Assembly (NCBI RefSeq): GCF_008711465.1
Contig: NZ_VXKQ01000018.1
Location: 62,001 to 126,000, forward strand
DNA length: 64,000 bases
Origin: Francisella sp. SYW-9
GTDB taxonomy: Bacteria; Pseudomonadota; Gammaproteobacteria; Francisellales; Francisellaceae
Direction: 5' to 3'
Below the pieces are notes generated by a model that was given only the letters and a program-made list of their open reading frames with translations, did no database searches and had not been told where the DNA came from. Positions 1 through 11,107 of the stretch are shown here, piece by piece; the first letter of the stretch is position 1; each line of letters opens with the position of its first letter. The translations under genes and the position numbers were made by a program.

Positions 1-426
<426 letters not shown>

Positions 427-485
427 GCTATCTTAAAAAGCTACTTATTTTTTGTTATTAAAATAAAAGTATAGGAGAGTTACCT

Positions 486-3400
486 GTGAATAACGGTATC
501 CTACATCAAAATTACAATAGTAAAAAGTTTGATATTATTAAAATATCTTTAGCATCTCCAGAGGTTGTTCGTTCATGGTCTCATGGTGAAGTTAAAAAGC
601 CAGAAACTATTAACTATAGAACGTTTAAGCCAGAAAGAGATGGTTTATTCTGTGCTAAAATCTTTGGTCCTGTTAAAGACTACGAATGTTTATGTGGTAA
701 ATATAAGCGTTTAAAACATCGTGGTGTGGTTTGTGAGCGCTGCGGTGTTGAAGTTGAGCAAACTAAAGTAAGAAGAGAAAGAATGGGGCATATTGACCTA
801 GTTTGTCCTGTTGTACATATTTGGTACTTGAAATCTCTTCCTTCAAGAATTGGTCTTTTCTTGGATATGCCTCTTAAAAATGTAGAGAAAGTTTTATATT
901 TTGAGTCGTATATTGTTACTGATCCAGGAATGACACCTTTAGAGAAAAAGCAACTTCTTACAGATGAGGAGTATGCAGAAGCTCTAGAAAATTATGGTTA
1001 TGAGTTTGAAGCATCTATGGGTGCTGAAGCTATTAGAGATCTATTGTCAGATACAGATATTGAATCTGAAATAGAGATATTACAAGAAGAGTATGCACAA
1101 AGTAAATCTACAGCTAAGAAAGAAAAAGCAATAAAGAGATTAAGACTTCTTGAAACTTTCCAAGCTTCGGGTAATAAACCTGAGTGGATGGTAATGACAG
1201 TATTACCAGTTCTTCCACCAGATTTAAGACCTCTTGTTCCAATCGAAGGTGGTAGATTTGCAACTTCTGATTTAAACGATCTATATCGTAGAGTAATTAA
1301 TAGAAACAATAGACTTAAAAAGCTATTAGATCTTAATGCTCCAGATATCATTGTTAGAAATGAAAAAAGAATGCTTCAAGAGTCAGTTGATGCGTTATTA
1401 GATAATGGTAGACGTGGTAGAGCTGTAACTGGTTCTAACAAGCGTCCACTTAAATCATTAGCTGATATGATTAAAGGTAAGCAAGGTCGTTTCCGTCAAA
1501 ACCTACTTGGTAAGCGTGTGGACTATTCTGGACGTTCAGTAATTACTGTAGGCCCATCTTTAAGACTGCATGAGTGTGGTCTTCCTAAGAAAATGGCTTT
1601 AGAGTTATTCAAACCATTTGTATACTCTAAGTTAAGACTAGGTGGTCATGCTACTACTATTAAACAAGCTAAGAGAATGGTTGAGCTTGAAGAAGCGGCG
1701 GTATGGGATATTTTAGAGGTTGTTATTAATGAGCATCCTGTTCTTCTAAACCGTGCTCCTACGCTACATAGACTAGGTATCCAAGCGTTTGAACCTAAAC
1801 TAATTGAAGGTAAAGCAATACAGCTACACCCTCTAGTGTGTGCGGCATTTAACGCTGACTTTGATGGTGACCAAATGGCTGTTCACGTACCTTTAACTGT
1901 TGAGTCTCAGCTAGAGTCGCGTGTGTTAATGATGTCAACAAACAACATCTTATCACCAGCATCTGGCCAACCAATTATCACTCCTACTCAGGATATAGTA
2001 TTAGGTTTATACTATATTACAAGAGAGAATGAAGGAGCTAAAGGCGAAGGTAAATTATTTGCTAGTTATGAAGATGTAAGTAGAGCTTATAGTTCAGGAA
2101 CTATTGATATTCATGCTAAAATCAAATTAAGAGTGGATAGGCAAGTTTTTGATACTAAGGGTAATACTTATAATGAGAAAGGAGTTGTAAATACTACAGT
2201 TGGTAGAGCACTTCTTCTTAATATACTACCTGAAGGTTTATCTTTCTCTTTACTAAACAAGGTTTTAGTTAAGAAAGAAATTTCTAAAATTATCAACCAA
2301 GCATTTAGGGTGCTAGGTGGTAAAGCTACTGTAGTTTTGGCTGATAAATTAATGTATGCAGGTTTTAAATACTCAACTCTATCTGGTATCTCTGTTGGTA
2401 TTGATGATATGACTATTCCTGATGATAAAGAAGCTAAAGTAGAAGAAGCTGAACAAGAAATTAAGCATATTACAGAACAGTATCAATCTTCATTAATTAC
2501 AGAAAATGAAAGATATAACAACATCATCAACATTTGGGGTAAAACTTCTGATGAGGTTGGAGCTTCAATGATGGATGCTATATCTAAAGATACAATTACT
2601 GTAAATGGTGAAACAAAAGATACAGAATCATTTAACTCAGTTTATATGATGGCTAAATCTGGTGCTAGGGGCTCTTATAACCAGATGAGACAGCTTGCTG
2701 GTATGCGTGGTCTAATGGCTAAGCCAGATGGTACGATGATTGAGACAGCAATTACAGCGAACTTTAGAGAAGGTTTATCAGTATTGCAGTACTTTACATC
2801 TACTCACGGTGCTCGTAAGGGTCTAGCAGATACAGCTCTTAAAACAGCTAACGCAGGTTATCTAACTCGTAGATTAGTTGACGTAGCTCAAGATTTGGTT
2901 GTAATCGAAGAGGATTGTGGTACTGATGAAGGCTTAATGTTCTCAGCTATCGTTGAAGATGGTGAAGTTAAGGTTCCTCTAATAGAGAGAGCTCTTGGTA
3001 GAACATTGGCAGCTGATGTTGTAACAGAAAAAGGTATTGTTCTATTAGAAGAGGGTACTTTATTAGATGAAAATCTAGTTGAGCTACTTGATGATAATGG
3101 TATTGATATGATCAAAGTTAGATCTCCAATTACTTGTAAAACACGTAGAGGTCTATGTGCTAAGTGTTATGGTAGGGATTTAGCGCGTGAAAGACAGGTT
3201 AACGTTGGTGAATCTGTTGGTGTAATAGCAGCTCAATCAATTGGTGAGCCAGGTACTCAGTTGACAATGAGAACCTTCCATACAGGTGGTGCGGCATCTC
3301 TAGGTGTTACAGTTTCTGATATCAAGGTTAAAACAGCTGGTAAAATCAAGTTCAAAAATATCAGAACAGTAACTAACAAAGAAGGTCAAGAGATTGTAAT

Positions 3401-4742
3401 CTCGAGAGCTAGTGAAATTATTGTTTCTGATACTATGGGTCGTGTTAGAGAACAACATAAAATCCCAATGGGTGCAAATGTTCCTTTAGCTAGTGGTAAA
3501 ACTGTAGAGATCGGTGATGTAATTGCTACTTGGGATCCGCATGCTCAGCCATTAATTACAGATGTTGCTGGTAAGGTAGTTCTTGAGGATGTAATAGATG
3601 GTATAACATCTAAGCATACTTATGATGATCTAACTGGTCAACAAACTATTGAGATCACATCTATATCTCAAAGAACAACATCTAAGAACTTGAAACCAGT
3701 TGTTAAGATTGTTGATGAAAAAGGTAATGAACTTAAGTCAATATCTTTAGCAGTAGGTGCGGTACTAAGTGTTTCTGATGATACTCAGTTAGAAATTGGT
3801 GATGTTGTAGCTAAGATTCCTCTAGAAGGATCTAAAAACAAAGATATTACAGGTGGTCTTCCGCGTGTTGCTGAATTATTTGAAGCAAGACGCCCTAAAG
3901 AAGCTGCTGTGCTTTCTCCATGTGATGGTATGGTTAGACTTGGTAACAGAGACACTAAAGAAAAACAAAGAATTGAGATCTTAGATAATAATGGACATAT
4001 TGTTGAAGAGATTCTACTGCCTAAATCTCGTCATTTAGTTGTTTTTGATGGTGAAAATGTTGTTAAAGGTGATGTTTTAGCAGATGGACCTACTGATCCG
4101 CATGATTTACTTCAGTATAAAGGCTTAGAAGCATTTGCAGATTATATATTGATTGAAGCTCAATCTGTATATCGTATGCAAGGTGTTGTAATTAACGATA
4201 AGCATATTGAAACAATCGTTAGACAAATGCTAAGAAAGGCTGTTGTAATTGATGAAGGTGACAGTAAGTTTGTTAAAAATGAAAATATTGAGCTTGTTAG
4301 AATCTTAGAAGAGAATGATAGTTTACGTGAGCAAGATAAGAAAGAAGTTGAATTTGAGCTTGTTCTTATGGGTATTACAAGATCTTCTCTATCTACGGAG
4401 TCATTCTTGTCAGCAGCATCTTTCCAAGAGACAACAAGAGTACTTACTGAAGCGTCGATACATTCTCAAGTGGATCAACTAAGAGGTCTTAAAGAGAACG
4501 TTCTTATCGGAAGACTAATACCAACAGGTACTGGTTTAGCTGTAAGAAAAGAATCTAAGAAGATTGATAAAATAAGAGAAGAGCTTGGCGTTGAAGATGG
4601 TATAGCATTTACTGATGCAGCAGCTGCTTTCAATATCGAAGAAACTTCTGCTGAAAATATCAAGCCTCAAGAAACTGAGAAAGACATAAATGAAGATATT
4701 GAAGAGTCTTTAAGAAATGCTCTTGAATCATTAGATTTCTAA
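486..4742 (+). CDS. rpoC: RNA polymerase beta' subunit
   Basis: Full-length beta' subunit of 1418 residues (E. coli has 1407). The N-terminal zinc-finger cysteines are C68, C70, C83 and C86. The catalytic magnesium motif NADFDGDQM carries D458, D460 and D462. The second zinc cluster ([12 protein letters not shown]) and the trigger-loop region with [16 protein letters not shown] follow. The start codon is GTG at 486, supported by a good Shine-Dalgarno AGGAGAG at 473-479 with a six-base spacer. The gene follows rpoB directly in the classical rpoBC order. The last 50 or so residues are an acidic, poorly conserved tail. No convincing intrinsic terminator follows; the short AT-only palindrome at 4770-4783 has no GC stem. 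Confidence 0.99.
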   Translation: MNNGILHQNYNSKKFDIIKISLASPEVVRSWSHGEVKKPETINYRTFKPERDGLFCAKIFGPVKDYECLCGKYKRLKHRGVVCERCGVEVEQTKVRRERMGHIDLVCPVVHIWYLKSLPSRIGLFLDMPLKNVEKVLYFESYIVTDPGMTPLEKKQLLTDEEYAEALENYGYEFEASMGAEAIRDLLSDTDIESEIEILQEEYAQSKSTAKKEKAIKRLRLLETFQASGNKPEWMVMTVLPVLPPDLRPLVPIEGGRFATSDLNDLYRRVINRNNRLKKLLDLNAPDIIVRNEKRMLQESVDALLDNGRRGRAVTGSNKRPLKSLADMIKGKQGRFRQNLLGKRVDYSGRSVITVGPSLRLHECGLPKKMALELFKPFVYSKLRLGGHATTIKQAKRMVELEEAAVWDILEVVINEHPVLLNRAPTLHRLGIQAFEPKLIEGKAIQLHPLVCAAFNADFDGDQMAVHVPLTVESQLESRVLMMSTNNILSPASGQPIITPTQDIVLGLYYITRENEGAKGEGKLFASYEDVSRAYSSGTIDIHAKIKLRVDRQVFDTKGNTYNEKGVVNTTVGRALLLNILPEGLSFSLLNKVLVKKEISKIINQAFRVLGGKATVVLADKLMYAGFKYSTLSGISVGIDDMTIPDDKEAKVEEAEQEIKHITEQYQSSLITENERYNNIINIWGKTSDEVGASMMDAISKDTITVNGETKDTESFNSVYMMAKSGARGSYNQMRQLAGMRGLMAKPDGTMIETAITANFREGLSVLQYFTSTHGARKGLADTALKTANAGYLTRRLVDVAQDLVVIEEDCGTDEGLMFSAIVEDGEVKVPLIERALGRTLAADVVTEKGIVLLEEGTLLDENLVELLDDNGIDMIKVRSPITCKTRRGLCAKCYGRDLARERQVNVGESVGVIAAQSIGEPGTQLTMRTFHTGGAASLGVTVSDIKVKTAGKIKFKNIRTVTNKEGQEIVISRASEIIVSDTMGRVREQHKIPMGANVPLASGKTVEIGDVIATWDPHAQPLITDVAGKVVLEDVIDGITSKHTYDDLTGQQTIEITSISQRTTSKNLKPVVKIVDEKGNELKSISLAVGAVLSVSDDTQLEIGDVVAKIPLEGSKNKDITGGLPRVAELFEARRPKEAAVLSPCDGMVRLGNRDTKEKQRIEILDNNGHIVEEILLPKSRHLVVFDGENVVKGDVLADGPTDPHDLLQYKGLEAFADYILIEAQSVYRMQGVVINDKHIETIVRQMLRKAVVIDEGDSKFVKNENIELVRILEENDSLREQDKKEVEFELVLMGITRSSLSTESFLSAASFQETTRVLTEASIHSQVDQLRGLKENVLIGRLIPTGTGLAVRKESKKIDKIREELGVEDGIAFTDAAAAFNIEETSAENIKPQETEKDINEDIEESLRNALESLDF

Positions 4743-4841
4743 ATTTGTTCTATATTATTTCTATCCTAAAATAAAATTTTATTATTCACACATTTTAAAT
4801 TATAATATAAGCCATATTGTACTTATTAATACTTGTGGTAA

Positions 4842-5078
4842 ATGTTTAGTATGTTAACGAAACTCTTTTGGCAGATATTTTTTGGAATAGTAATAATTCT
4901 TATAGTAGTGCTATCTATATTGAATACTGATACAGTTAGTTTTGATTATATTTTTGGTACTACAACATTGCCACTTATTGTCTTAATGTCGATAGCATTT
5001 GTTATTGGACTTATACTAGGATCTTTTATAACAAAATTTATTCAAATAACTAAGACAAGTGGTGGCACTAAGAAATAA
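4842..5078 (+). CDS. lapA: LapA-domain small inner-membrane protein
   Basis: A 78-residue protein with two hydrophobic segments (about residues 10-27 and 42-64) and a short basic C-terminal tail. The middle pattern, [19 protein letters not shown], is typical of the LapA/DUF1049 family. In E. coli, LapA works with LapB in control of lipopolysaccharide synthesis through LpxC turnover; no lapB follows it here. An in-frame ATG at 4851 is an alternative start, and neither start has a strong ribosome binding site. Its stop overlaps the tsaD start (TAATG, sharing base 5078), so the two genes are translationally coupled. Family assignment is firm; the cellular role is inferred from the family. Confidence 0.8.
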   Translation: MFSMLTKLFWQIFFGIVIILIVVLSILNTDTVSFDYIFGTTTLPLIVLMSIAFVIGLILGSFITKFIQITKTSGGTKK

Positions 5079-6088
5079 TGTTTGTTTTGGGTATCGAAAG
5101 TTCATGTGATGAGACTGGGCTTGCTATTTATGATTTATCTTCTAAAAAAATAGTTGTTGATGCTTTATATAGTCAAATAGATTTACATAAAGAATATGGT
5201 GGTGTTGTCCCAGAGCTAGCATCACGTGAGCATATTGCAAAGTTAAATATTCTTACTAAGCAATTATTTCAAGAATCAGGACTTAGTTTTGATGATATAG
5301 GCTGTATAGCTTATACAGCTACACCTGGATTAGTTGGTGCACTTATGGTTGGAGCAACTTTTGCTAAAACTTTAGGATTTATTCATGATATAGATACTAT
5401 AGCTATTCATCATCTTGAAGGACACTTACTTTCACCTCTTTTAGATACCGATAGTGAGATTGAATATCCTTTTGTTGCTCTATTGGTCTCTGGTGGCCAT
5501 ACGCAGCTATTCGAAGTTAGAGGTTTTGGTCAATACAGTTTACTTGGTGAGTCAATAGATGATGCTGCAGGTGAAGCATTTGATAAAACAGCAAAACTCT
5601 TGGGTATGGATTATCCTGGAGGGGGTGAAGTAGCTAATTTGGCAGAAAAGGTAACAGATAAGAAAAAGTATTTATTACCAAGGCCTATGAAAAACAAGCC
5701 TAATCTTGATTTTAGTTTTAGTGGTTTAAAGACAGCAGTTTTAAACACATGGTATTCAGAAGAAGATAAATCTCAAGAAAATAAAGCAAATCTTTGTTAT
5801 GCTTTTCAAGATGCAGCTATAGATGTTTTAGTGTCAAAATGTAATAAAGCATTAAAGCAAACAAAAAATAAAAAACTAGTGATATCTGGTGGTGTGAGTG
5901 CAAATAAACTATTACGTCAAAGATTAGAAAAACTATCAAAAAACAATAATTATCAAGTGTTTTTCCCTCCGATGAAATATTGCACTGACAATGGCGCAAT
6001 GATAGCTCTTGCCGGCGCTTATAGGTATGTAAATGGTTTTATAGATCATGGTCTTGAAATAGATGTTAGAGCTAGATCATCTATTTAA
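5078..6088 (+). CDS. tsaD: tRNA threonylcarbamoyladenosine transferase TsaD
   Basis: 336 residues, the usual length for bacterial TsaD (formerly Gcp/YgjD). TsaD transfers the threonylcarbamoyl group to A37 of ANN-decoding tRNAs, acting with TsaB and TsaE. The N-terminus has the ASKHA phosphate loop ([10 protein letters not shown]). The metal-binding histidines H112 and H116 lie in HHLEGH, followed by VSGGHTQL at 138-145 and the C-terminal [12 protein letters not shown] motif. The gene is coupled to lapA by a one-base overlap. No terminator is evident downstream. Confidence 0.97.
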   Translation: MFVLGIESSCDETGLAIYDLSSKKIVVDALYSQIDLHKEYGGVVPELASREHIAKLNILTKQLFQESGLSFDDIGCIAYTATPGLVGALMVGATFAKTLGFIHDIDTIAIHHLEGHLLSPLLDTDSEIEYPFVALLVSGGHTQLFEVRGFGQYSLLGESIDDAAGEAFDKTAKLLGMDYPGGGEVANLAEKVTDKKKYLLPRPMKNKPNLDFSFSGLKTAVLNTWYSEEDKSQENKANLCYAFQDAAIDVLVSKCNKALKQTKNKKLVISGGVSANKLLRQRLEKLSKNNNYQVFFPPMKYCTDNGAMIALAGAYRYVNGFIDHGLEIDVRARSSI

Positions 6089-6207
6089 GATGTTTACAAA
6101 GGACTACTAAAAAAAATCAATGTGTGATATCATTCAACCGTAATTAAAAAGTTTTCAATAGTCCACATTTAGTGGGCTCAATTCAAAAAGGGATAAAAAG
6201 GTTCTAA

Positions 6208-7380
6208 ATGAATAATAAAAAAGAGGTCTACAAAATAGACCAAACAATAGAAAAAGAAGGTAGTATAGTCTGGAAGAGTGTTTTTGGATTGTTAATAATA
6301 CCTCTGTTTGCTGTTATAGTAATACCATGGTACGGTATGACATACGGCTTTGTAGCTTCAGACTATGTTTGTTTAGCTATATTTTATGCTATAACTGGTA
6401 TTAGTATCACTATGGGATACCATAGACTTTGGTCGCATAAGACATATAAAGCTAATAAATTTGTTAGTTACTTTTTACTAGTTTTTGGTACTGCGGCGCT
6501 ACAAAATAGTGTAATACAATGGTCTTCAGATCATAGAAAACATCATAAAGATGTTGATGATCCTGTAAAAGATCCGTATGCCGCTACAAGAGGATTTTGG
6601 TTCTCGCACTTTGGGTGGCTATTAAGACATAATACTGCGGATGTGCAAGAGATCCGTGGTGTGAATGATCTTTTAAAAGATAAGGCTTTAGTATTTCAGC
6701 ACAAACACTATACTATTTTAGCAATATTGGCGTGTTTTGGCTTACCTGCACTGACTGGATTTATATTTGGATTCTTAAGTGGTCATACTTTTACAGCTGC
6801 TTGGCATAGTGCTGTAAGTTTCCTACTTCTAGGAGGATTCTTAAGAGTAATACTTGTGCATCATGCAACTTTCTGTATTAACTCTTTAGCACACACTATT
6901 GGTAAAAGGCCTTATTCTAGAAAAAATACTGCTAGAGATAGTTGGATTACTGCTATTGTAACAGGTGGTGAAGGTTATCATAATTATCACCATGCTTTTG
7001 CTGGCGACTATAGAAACGGTATTAGATGGTTTGATTTAGATCCTTCTAAATGGGTTATTGCTGGTCTTGCTAAGATAGGCTGGTGTTATGATCTTAAAAC
7101 AACACCTAAGCACCTGATAGAAATTGCAAAGGCTAAAGTTAAATTAGATGAGGCTCTAAATAAAAAGAATAAGACTTTCCATCTTGGTATAGAAGAAAAA
7201 TATACTCGATTGGTTACGAATGTTAAAAACATGTATAATGCTAAGCAAGAGTATCTTAAAGCTAAAAAAGAAAATGTTTTATCAAAGGCTGATATTAAAG
7301 CTATTAAATCGAAATATAAAGATTTAAAAATAGAGTTTGTTGAAGCTAAGAAAAATTATAAAGCAAGTACGCTAGCGTAG
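6208..7380 (+). CDS. Membrane acyl-CoA/acyl-lipid desaturase (delta-9 type)
   Basis: A 390-residue integral membrane fatty acid desaturase. The three histidine boxes that hold the di-iron site are intact: HRLWSH at 72-77, HRKHH at 109-113 and HNYHH at 258-262; H229 in the NSLAH motif is the extra family ligand. Hydrophobic segments surround residues 25-65, 84-100 and 165-220. Residues after about 310 form a lysine-rich, probably coiled C-terminal extension that generic bacterial desaturases often lack. The reaction is expected to be O2-dependent insertion of a cis double bond into saturated acyl chains, adjusting membrane fluidity. The start is supported by AAAAAGG a few bases upstream of ATG 6208. 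It is monocistronic, with a 119-base gap on its left and decayed sequence on its right. Confidence 0.93.
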   Translation: MNNKKEVYKIDQTIEKEGSIVWKSVFGLLIIPLFAVIVIPWYGMTYGFVASDYVCLAIFYAITGISITMGYHRLWSHKTYKANKFVSYFLLVFGTAALQNSVIQWSSDHRKHHKDVDDPVKDPYAATRGFWFSHFGWLLRHNTADVQEIRGVNDLLKDKALVFQHKHYTILAILACFGLPALTGFIFGFLSGHTFTAAWHSAVSFLLLGGFLRVILVHHATFCINSLAHTIGKRPYSRKNTARDSWITAIVTGGEGYHNYHHAFAGDYRNGIRWFDLDPSKWVIAGLAKIGWCYDLKTTPKHLIEIAKAKVKLDEALNKKNKTFHLGIEEKYTRLVTNVKNMYNAKQEYLKAKKENVLSKADIKAIKSKYKDLKIEFVEAKKNYKASTLA

Positions 7381-7382
7381 TT

Positions 7383-7790
7383 AAAAAATATCATTTTATT
7401 ATTTTCTCTGTTACTCTGTTTCTTATTGTAGTTTTTCAAGAGTCTACTCCATATATAATCCAACTGAACATAAGTATAGAACATAAATTAATTAGTTTAG
7501 CTATATTATATCTAGTATGTTACTTTTTGAATAAGCAACTAATTAAAGTGAGAAAGATGTAACAACTACGGGAAATATACAAAACAGTTAAAGAAAATAG
7601 ATACCCATAAATTTGAATGGTGCTGCAGTTGCTAAAATAGCATGATTTTATTAGGAAATGGTGTTTTGGATCTAGATAATTCACAAGTCTAATATTTACA
7701 TTTATATAGTTATGATTTTTTATAATCATTTTTCAAGCTAGTTCTATTGGGGAAAAAGAAAGTATTTATAATCTAAAAGAACAGTTGAAT
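7383..7790 (+). pseudogene. Possible remnant of a decayed membrane-protein gene
   Basis: This 440-base gap carries no intact gene, but coding-like stretches on the plus strand occur in two frames. Frame of 7383 runs 59 codons to TAA 7557-7559 with two hydrophobic segments (FIIFSVTLFLIVVF and ISLAILYLVCYFL) and no usable ATG, GTG or TTG start. A second frame then reads NNYGKYTKQLKKIDTHKFEW and, after a stop, ILLGNGVLDLDNSQ. Close to 7790 the first frame again reads GEKESIYNLKEQLNKIN before a stop. The pattern of a membrane anchor followed by a frameshifted soluble part fits a broken gene; a membrane-anchored restriction-endonuclease-like protein is one guess. AT-rich DNA gives hydrophobic frames by chance, so the evidence is modest. 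Confidence 0.35.
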
Positions 7791-7820
7791 AAGATAAACT
7801 TATAAGAGAAAGTATTAGAA

Positions 7821-8981
7821 TTAAATGTTAGCTAGAGATTTAAGGGCATCTGCCTTATCAATTTTCTCCCAACTAAATTCAGGAAGTTCACGTCCGAAAT
7901 GACCATAGTTAGAAGTTTTTCTATAGATTGGATTTAGTAGATCTAGGTTTTCAATGATCTTACCAACTCGAAGATCAAAGACTTGATTGACAAGTTTTTC
8001 AATAGTATTATCTTCGACCTTACCTGTGCCAAAAGTATTAACCATTAAAGATACAGGTTTTGCAACACCAATAGCATATGCAACTTGAACTTCACATTTA
8101 TCTGCTAGACCAGCAGCAACGATATTTTTAGCTATGTATCTACCCATATATGCACCAGAGCGATCTACTTTTGATGGATCTTTGCCTGAGAATGCACCAC
8201 CACCATGGTGAGCAGCACCACCGTAAGTATCAACAATAATCTTTCTACCAGTTAGGCCACAGTCACCTTGAGGACCGCCAATTAAGAATACACCAGTTGG
8301 ATTGATGTGATATTTGGTGTTTTTAGTGATTAGATCAGCAGGAATAACTTCTTTAACAATCTCTTCGATTACAGCGTCATGTAAATCTTTTTGAGAAACT
8401 GACTCATTATGCTGAGTAGATAAAACAATTGTATCAATAAATTTAGGTTTATTATTTTCATAAGCAAGTGTTACTTGAGCTTTTGCATCTGGTCTTAACC
8501 ATTTTAATTTACCTGACTTTCTAAGCTCTGCTTGCTTTCTCATTAGTAGATGAGAATAGTAGATAGCTGAAGGCATAAGAGTAGGTGTTTCATTTGTTGC
8601 AAAACCAAACATCAACCCCTGGTCACCAGCACCAAGATCTTCTAGAGATCCACGATCAACACCTTGAGCAATATCACCAGATTGTTTACCGATAGCATTG
8701 ATAACCGAACATGTTCTACCGTCAATACCTTTGTTAGCATTATCATAACCTGTTTCTGTAATGACAGTTCTAACTAATTCTTCAATATCTACCCATGCAG
8801 ATGTTGAAATCTCGCCGGCAACAAGTGCCATACCTGTTTTTACTAAAGTTTCACATGCTACGCGCGCATTTTTATCTTGTCTAAGAATTTCATCCAATAT
8901 TGCATCTGAAATTTGATCAGCTAATTTATCTGGATGACCTTCTGATACTGACTCAGAAGTGAATAAATAGTTTTTTGACAT
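7821..8981 (-). CDS. metK: S-adenosylmethionine synthase
   Basis: 386 residues when started at the ATG at 8981 (E. coli 384). A TTG ten codons upstream is open but unlikely: the sequence AAAAGGGAACAAAAT places a Shine-Dalgarno just before ATG 8981, and family members begin with [17 protein letters not shown]. MetK makes S-adenosylmethionine from ATP and methionine. Visible signatures are GHPDK near the N-terminus, [10 protein letters not shown] in the middle and [16 protein letters not shown] in the C-terminal half, covering substrate, metal and phosphate binding. It is transcribed away from rpsP from a strong promoter at 9109-9137 with a leader of about 120 bases. Confidence 0.97.
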   Translation of the reverse strand: MSKNYLFTSESVSEGHPDKLADQISDAILDEILRQDKNARVACETLVKTGMALVAGEISTSAWVDIEELVRTVITETGYDNANKGIDGRTCSVINAIGKQSGDIAQGVDRGSLEDLGAGDQGLMFGFATNETPTLMPSAIYYSHLLMRKQAELRKSGKLKWLRPDAKAQVTLAYENNKPKFIDTIVLSTQHNESVSQKDLHDAVIEEIVKEVIPADLITKNTKYHINPTGVFLIGGPQGDCGLTGRKIIVDTYGGAAHHGGGAFSGKDPSKVDRSGAYMGRYIAKNIVAAGLADKCEVQVAYAIGVAKPVSLMVNTFGTGKVEDNTIEKLVNQVFDLRVGKIIENLDLLNPIYRKTSNYGHFGRELPEFSWEKIDKADALKSLANI

Positions 8982-9068
8982 ATTTTGTTCCCTTTTAGTT
9001 TGTTTAGCCAAAAGGTTTCTAGGAATTTTCTAAAAAATTAGTAGAAACGCTTTAGCTTATTATTTAAT

Positions 9069-9101
9069 GTCGCAAGCAAGTTGTTTGTTAAATACAGCGA
9101 C
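9069..9101 (-). promoter_or_regulatory. Hairpin at the 5' end of the metK leader
   Basis: On the minus strand the inferred metK transcript begins around 9101. GTCGC (9069-9073) and GCGAC (9097-9101) are complementary, giving a 5-bp GC-rich stem in otherwise AT-rich DNA, right at the presumed RNA 5' end. This could stabilise the messenger or be regulatory. It does not resemble a SAM-I riboswitch core. The structure is visible; its role is a guess. Confidence 0.35.
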
Positions 9102-9108
9102 TTGGGGT

Positions 9109-9137
9109 ATTATATATTTATGTTTATATTAAGTCAA
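9109..9137 (-). promoter_or_regulatory. metK promoter
   Basis: Read on the minus strand: -35 TTGACT (9137 to 9132), a 17-base spacer and -10 TATAAT (9114 to 9109). Eleven of twelve bases match the sigma-70 consensus with ideal spacing, upstream of metK. The -35 box faces the rpsP -35 box, three bases away. Confidence 0.75.
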
Positions 9138-9140
9138 CTA

Positions 9141-9169
9141 TTGACTTTTTAGTCGAGAGACTTTAAAGT
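9141..9169 (+). promoter_or_regulatory. Promoter of the rpsP operon
   Basis: -35 TTGACT at 9141-9146, a 17-base spacer and -10 TAAAGT at 9164-9169, followed by a leader of about 100 bases to the rpsP start. Together with the metK -35 box it forms the palindrome AGTCAA-CTA-TTGACT at 9132-9146, so the two polymerases would compete for one face of the DNA. Confidence 0.65.
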
Positions 9170-9279
9170 ATTGCTATTAAATTTTTGCATAAATTTTTGC
9201 TAAGTTTATGGCTGCTAAGCTTGGTTGTTAAATTTAAATATTTAAATAAGATTAAAAATATAAAACCGGAGAACAATAA

Positions 9280-9528
9280 ATGGTAGTAATTCGTATGGCT
9301 CGTGGTGGAGCTAAAAAGCGTCCTTTTTACAGAATCGTAGTTGCTGATAAAAGAAGTCCAAGAGATGGCAGATTTATCGAAAGATTAGGTTTCTTTAACC
9401 CATTAGCTAAAGGTGGTGAAGAAAGATTAAAGCTTGACTTAGCAAAAGCTGAAGCTTGGCTTGCTAAAGGCGCTCAGCCTTCAGACAGAGTTGCTAGCTT
9501 AATCAAAGAAGCTAAGAAAGCTGCATAA
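9280..9528 (+). CDS. rpsP: 30S ribosomal protein S16
   Basis: 82 residues, normal length for S16, with the diagnostic N-terminus [20 protein letters not shown] and the [13 protein letters not shown] segment. S16 is a primary assembly protein of the 30S body. The start is set by CCGGAG shortly before ATG 9280. It heads the conserved operon rpsP-rimM-trmD-rplS, with rimM 14 bases downstream. Confidence 0.98.
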   Translation: MVVIRMARGGAKKRPFYRIVVADKRSPRDGRFIERLGFFNPLAKGGEERLKLDLAKAEAWLAKGAQPSDRVASLIKEAKKAA

Positions 9529-9542
9529 TAAAATTATCTTTT

Positions 9543-10052
9543 ATGTCACAGGATTTTGTAGAAATAGCTAAAATTGGCTCTACTTATAAGCTTGATGGTG
9601 AGCTTAATTTGTATCCTTTGGCAAGTTCAGTAGAAACTCTTTTAAGTTATGGTGATTGGTATATCCAATTGCCAGCAAATAATATTTGGCAACCACTTAA
9701 AGGCGAGAGTGTCTTAAGACGAGCTGATAAGCTTTACATCAAGCTGGCAAATATTGATGATGCTGAAATAGCGAAAAAATATGTTAATGCATTGATTGGT
9801 GTTCCTAAAGAGGCGTTACCTAAGTTAGATAATGGTGAAGCGTACTTTAAGGATCTTATCGGTTGTAATGTTGTAAATGCTAATAATGATTCTTTTGGTG
9901 AGATTGTAGATCTTATAGAAACTGGTGCTAATGAAGTTCTAGTTTGTAAAAAAGAATCTTCTGAATATCTGATTCCTTATGTTAAACAATATATTATTAG
10001 TGAAGATCTTGATTCAAAGAAAATAGTTGTTGATTGGGAATACGATTATTAG
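9543..10052 (+). CDS. rimM: 16S rRNA processing protein RimM
   Basis: 169 residues with the two-domain RimM layout: an N-terminal beta-barrel (residues 5-80, beginning [16 protein letters not shown]) and a C-terminal PRC-barrel (from about 96, [11 protein letters not shown]). RimM assists maturation of the 30S head by binding S19. The gene lies between rpsP and trmD as in most bacteria. Its ribosome binding site is weak, so translation probably depends on readthrough coupling from rpsP. Unlike the usual tight spacing, 291 bases separate it from trmD, and that gap is filled by a folded repeat element. Confidence 0.95.
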   Translation: MSQDFVEIAKIGSTYKLDGELNLYPLASSVETLLSYGDWYIQLPANNIWQPLKGESVLRRADKLYIKLANIDDAEIAKKYVNALIGVPKEALPKLDNGEAYFKDLIGCNVVNANNDSFGEIVDLIETGANEVLVCKKESSEYLIPYVKQYIISEDLDSKKIVVDWEYDY

Positions 10053-10075
10053 TCAATAATTATTTCTTAATGATA

Positions 10076-10316
10076 TTTCGCTACTTACTGCGTAAGTATT
10101 AGCGACATACTTTTTTCATGGCGGAAAAAGTATGCAAAACCGCCTAGCACTACGCTATCATATTTTAAAATCAATGAAAATAGAAAACTCGCTTTGCTCA
10201 AACAGTTCTATTTTCTAATTATTGATTTTATAAAATACTAATCGCTAATGTGCATTCGTTGCTATAAAGTGTATTTTATCGCTCAAGTATTTGTGTTTAT
10301 TCGTTTTAAGTACTAC
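10076..10316. repeat. Folded intergenic repeat element between rimM and trmD
   Basis: The gap contains several nested inverted repeats and no gene. CTTAC-TGC-GTAAG at about 10084-10096 lies inside TCGCT/AGCGA. CATACTTTTT at 10106-10115 pairs with AAAAAGTATG at 10125-10134 (10 perfect pairs). GAAAATAGAA (10176-10185) pairs with TTCTATTTTC (10206-10215), and AAAATCAAT (10167-10175) pairs with ATTGATTTT (10221-10229). ATTAGCG (10098-10104) matches CGCTAAT (10243-10249) in inverted order. The base composition and order (GGCGG, then CCGCC, then paired AAAATCAAT arms) resemble a dispersed non-coding repeat family of Francisella and relatives, as I recall it. No second copy is present in this window. 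It sits inside an operon, so it would be transcribed and could affect trmD expression. Confidence 0.65.
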
Positions 10317-10343
10317 AATTAGTGCTGTTTTAGTTACAGGCTT

Positions 10344-11105
10344 ATGAAAATGAAATTTGGCATAATATCAATATTTCCAGAAATGTTTAAAGCAATAAAT
10401 GATTTTGGGATTACAGCTAGGGCAGTTAATGATGCTAAAGTATCTATAGATTGTTTTAACCCTCGTGACTATACGACAGATAAGCATGCCACTGTAGATG
10501 ATACTAGTTTTGGTGGTGGTGCAGGTATGGTCATGAAATATGAACCTTTATCAAAAGCTATTAAAGATGCAAAAAGTGCTTTAGGTTGTAATACAAAAGT
10601 AGTATACTTGTCACCTCAAGGTGGTGTATTTAATCATAAGAAGGCTTTAGAGCTTTTAGAAAATGATTCATTAATACTGCTTTGTGGTAGATATGAAGGG
10701 GTTGATGAACGCCTGATACAGGATCATGTCGATGAGGAAATCTCTGTAGGTGATTTTGTTTTAAGTGGTGGTGAGCTCCCTGCTATGCTTGTTATGGATA
10801 GTCTGATTAGACTATTACCAGAAGTGTTGGGTAATAAAGATTCTGTTATTGAGGATTCTTTTTATGATGGTCTATTAGACTACCCACATTATACAAAGCC
10901 AGCTGTTTTACCAGATGGTAATGCAGTGCCGAGTGTTTTGTTGTCTGGTAATCATAAGGAAATAGCAAAATGGAGGCGTAAACAGAAGTTAATAAGGACT
11001 TATGAGCGTCGTAAAGATTTAATAGAGTGCCTATGCCTATCTGAAGAAGATAAGCAAATTATAAATGATTATAAAATAGATAAGGTAAGCACAAAAGGAG
11101 AATAA
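10344..11105 (+). CDS. trmD: tRNA (guanine-N1)-methyltransferase TrmD
   Basis: 253 residues, family-typical. TrmD methylates N1 of G37 in tRNAs to prevent frameshifting, using S-adenosylmethionine in a trefoil knot. Knot motifs are YLSPQGG (88-94), [10 protein letters not shown] (114-123) and [14 protein letters not shown] (134-147); the [12 protein letters not shown] segment near 175-186 belongs to the active site. Two starts are possible: ATG 10344, and ATG 10350, which has better spacing from the AGG at 10338-10340. rplS follows two bases after the stop. Confidence 0.97.
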   Translation: MKMKFGIISIFPEMFKAINDFGITARAVNDAKVSIDCFNPRDYTTDKHATVDDTSFGGGAGMVMKYEPLSKAIKDAKSALGCNTKVVYLSPQGGVFNHKKALELLENDSLILLCGRYEGVDERLIQDHVDEEISVGDFVLSGGELPAMLVMDSLIRLLPEVLGNKDSVIEDSFYDGLLDYPHYTKPAVLPDGNAVPSVLLSGNHKEIAKWRRKQKLIRTYERRKDLIECLCLSEEDKQIINDYKIDKVSTKGE

Positions 11106-11107
11106 TA

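Noticed and set aside
998-4663. Antisense reading frames across rpoC (60 to 117 codons)
   Set aside because: They lie opposite a highly conserved gene and show no signals of their own.
4770-4783. Terminator after rpoC
   Set aside because: The palindrome is made only of A and T, with no GC stem and no T tract.
7383-7559. Intact 59-codon membrane protein gene
   Set aside because: No usable start codon or ribosome binding site in that frame.
8982-9108. SAM riboswitch in the metK leader
   Set aside because: A hairpin is present, but no conserved SAM-I, SAM-II or SAM-III core could be recognised, and the leader is only about 120 bases.
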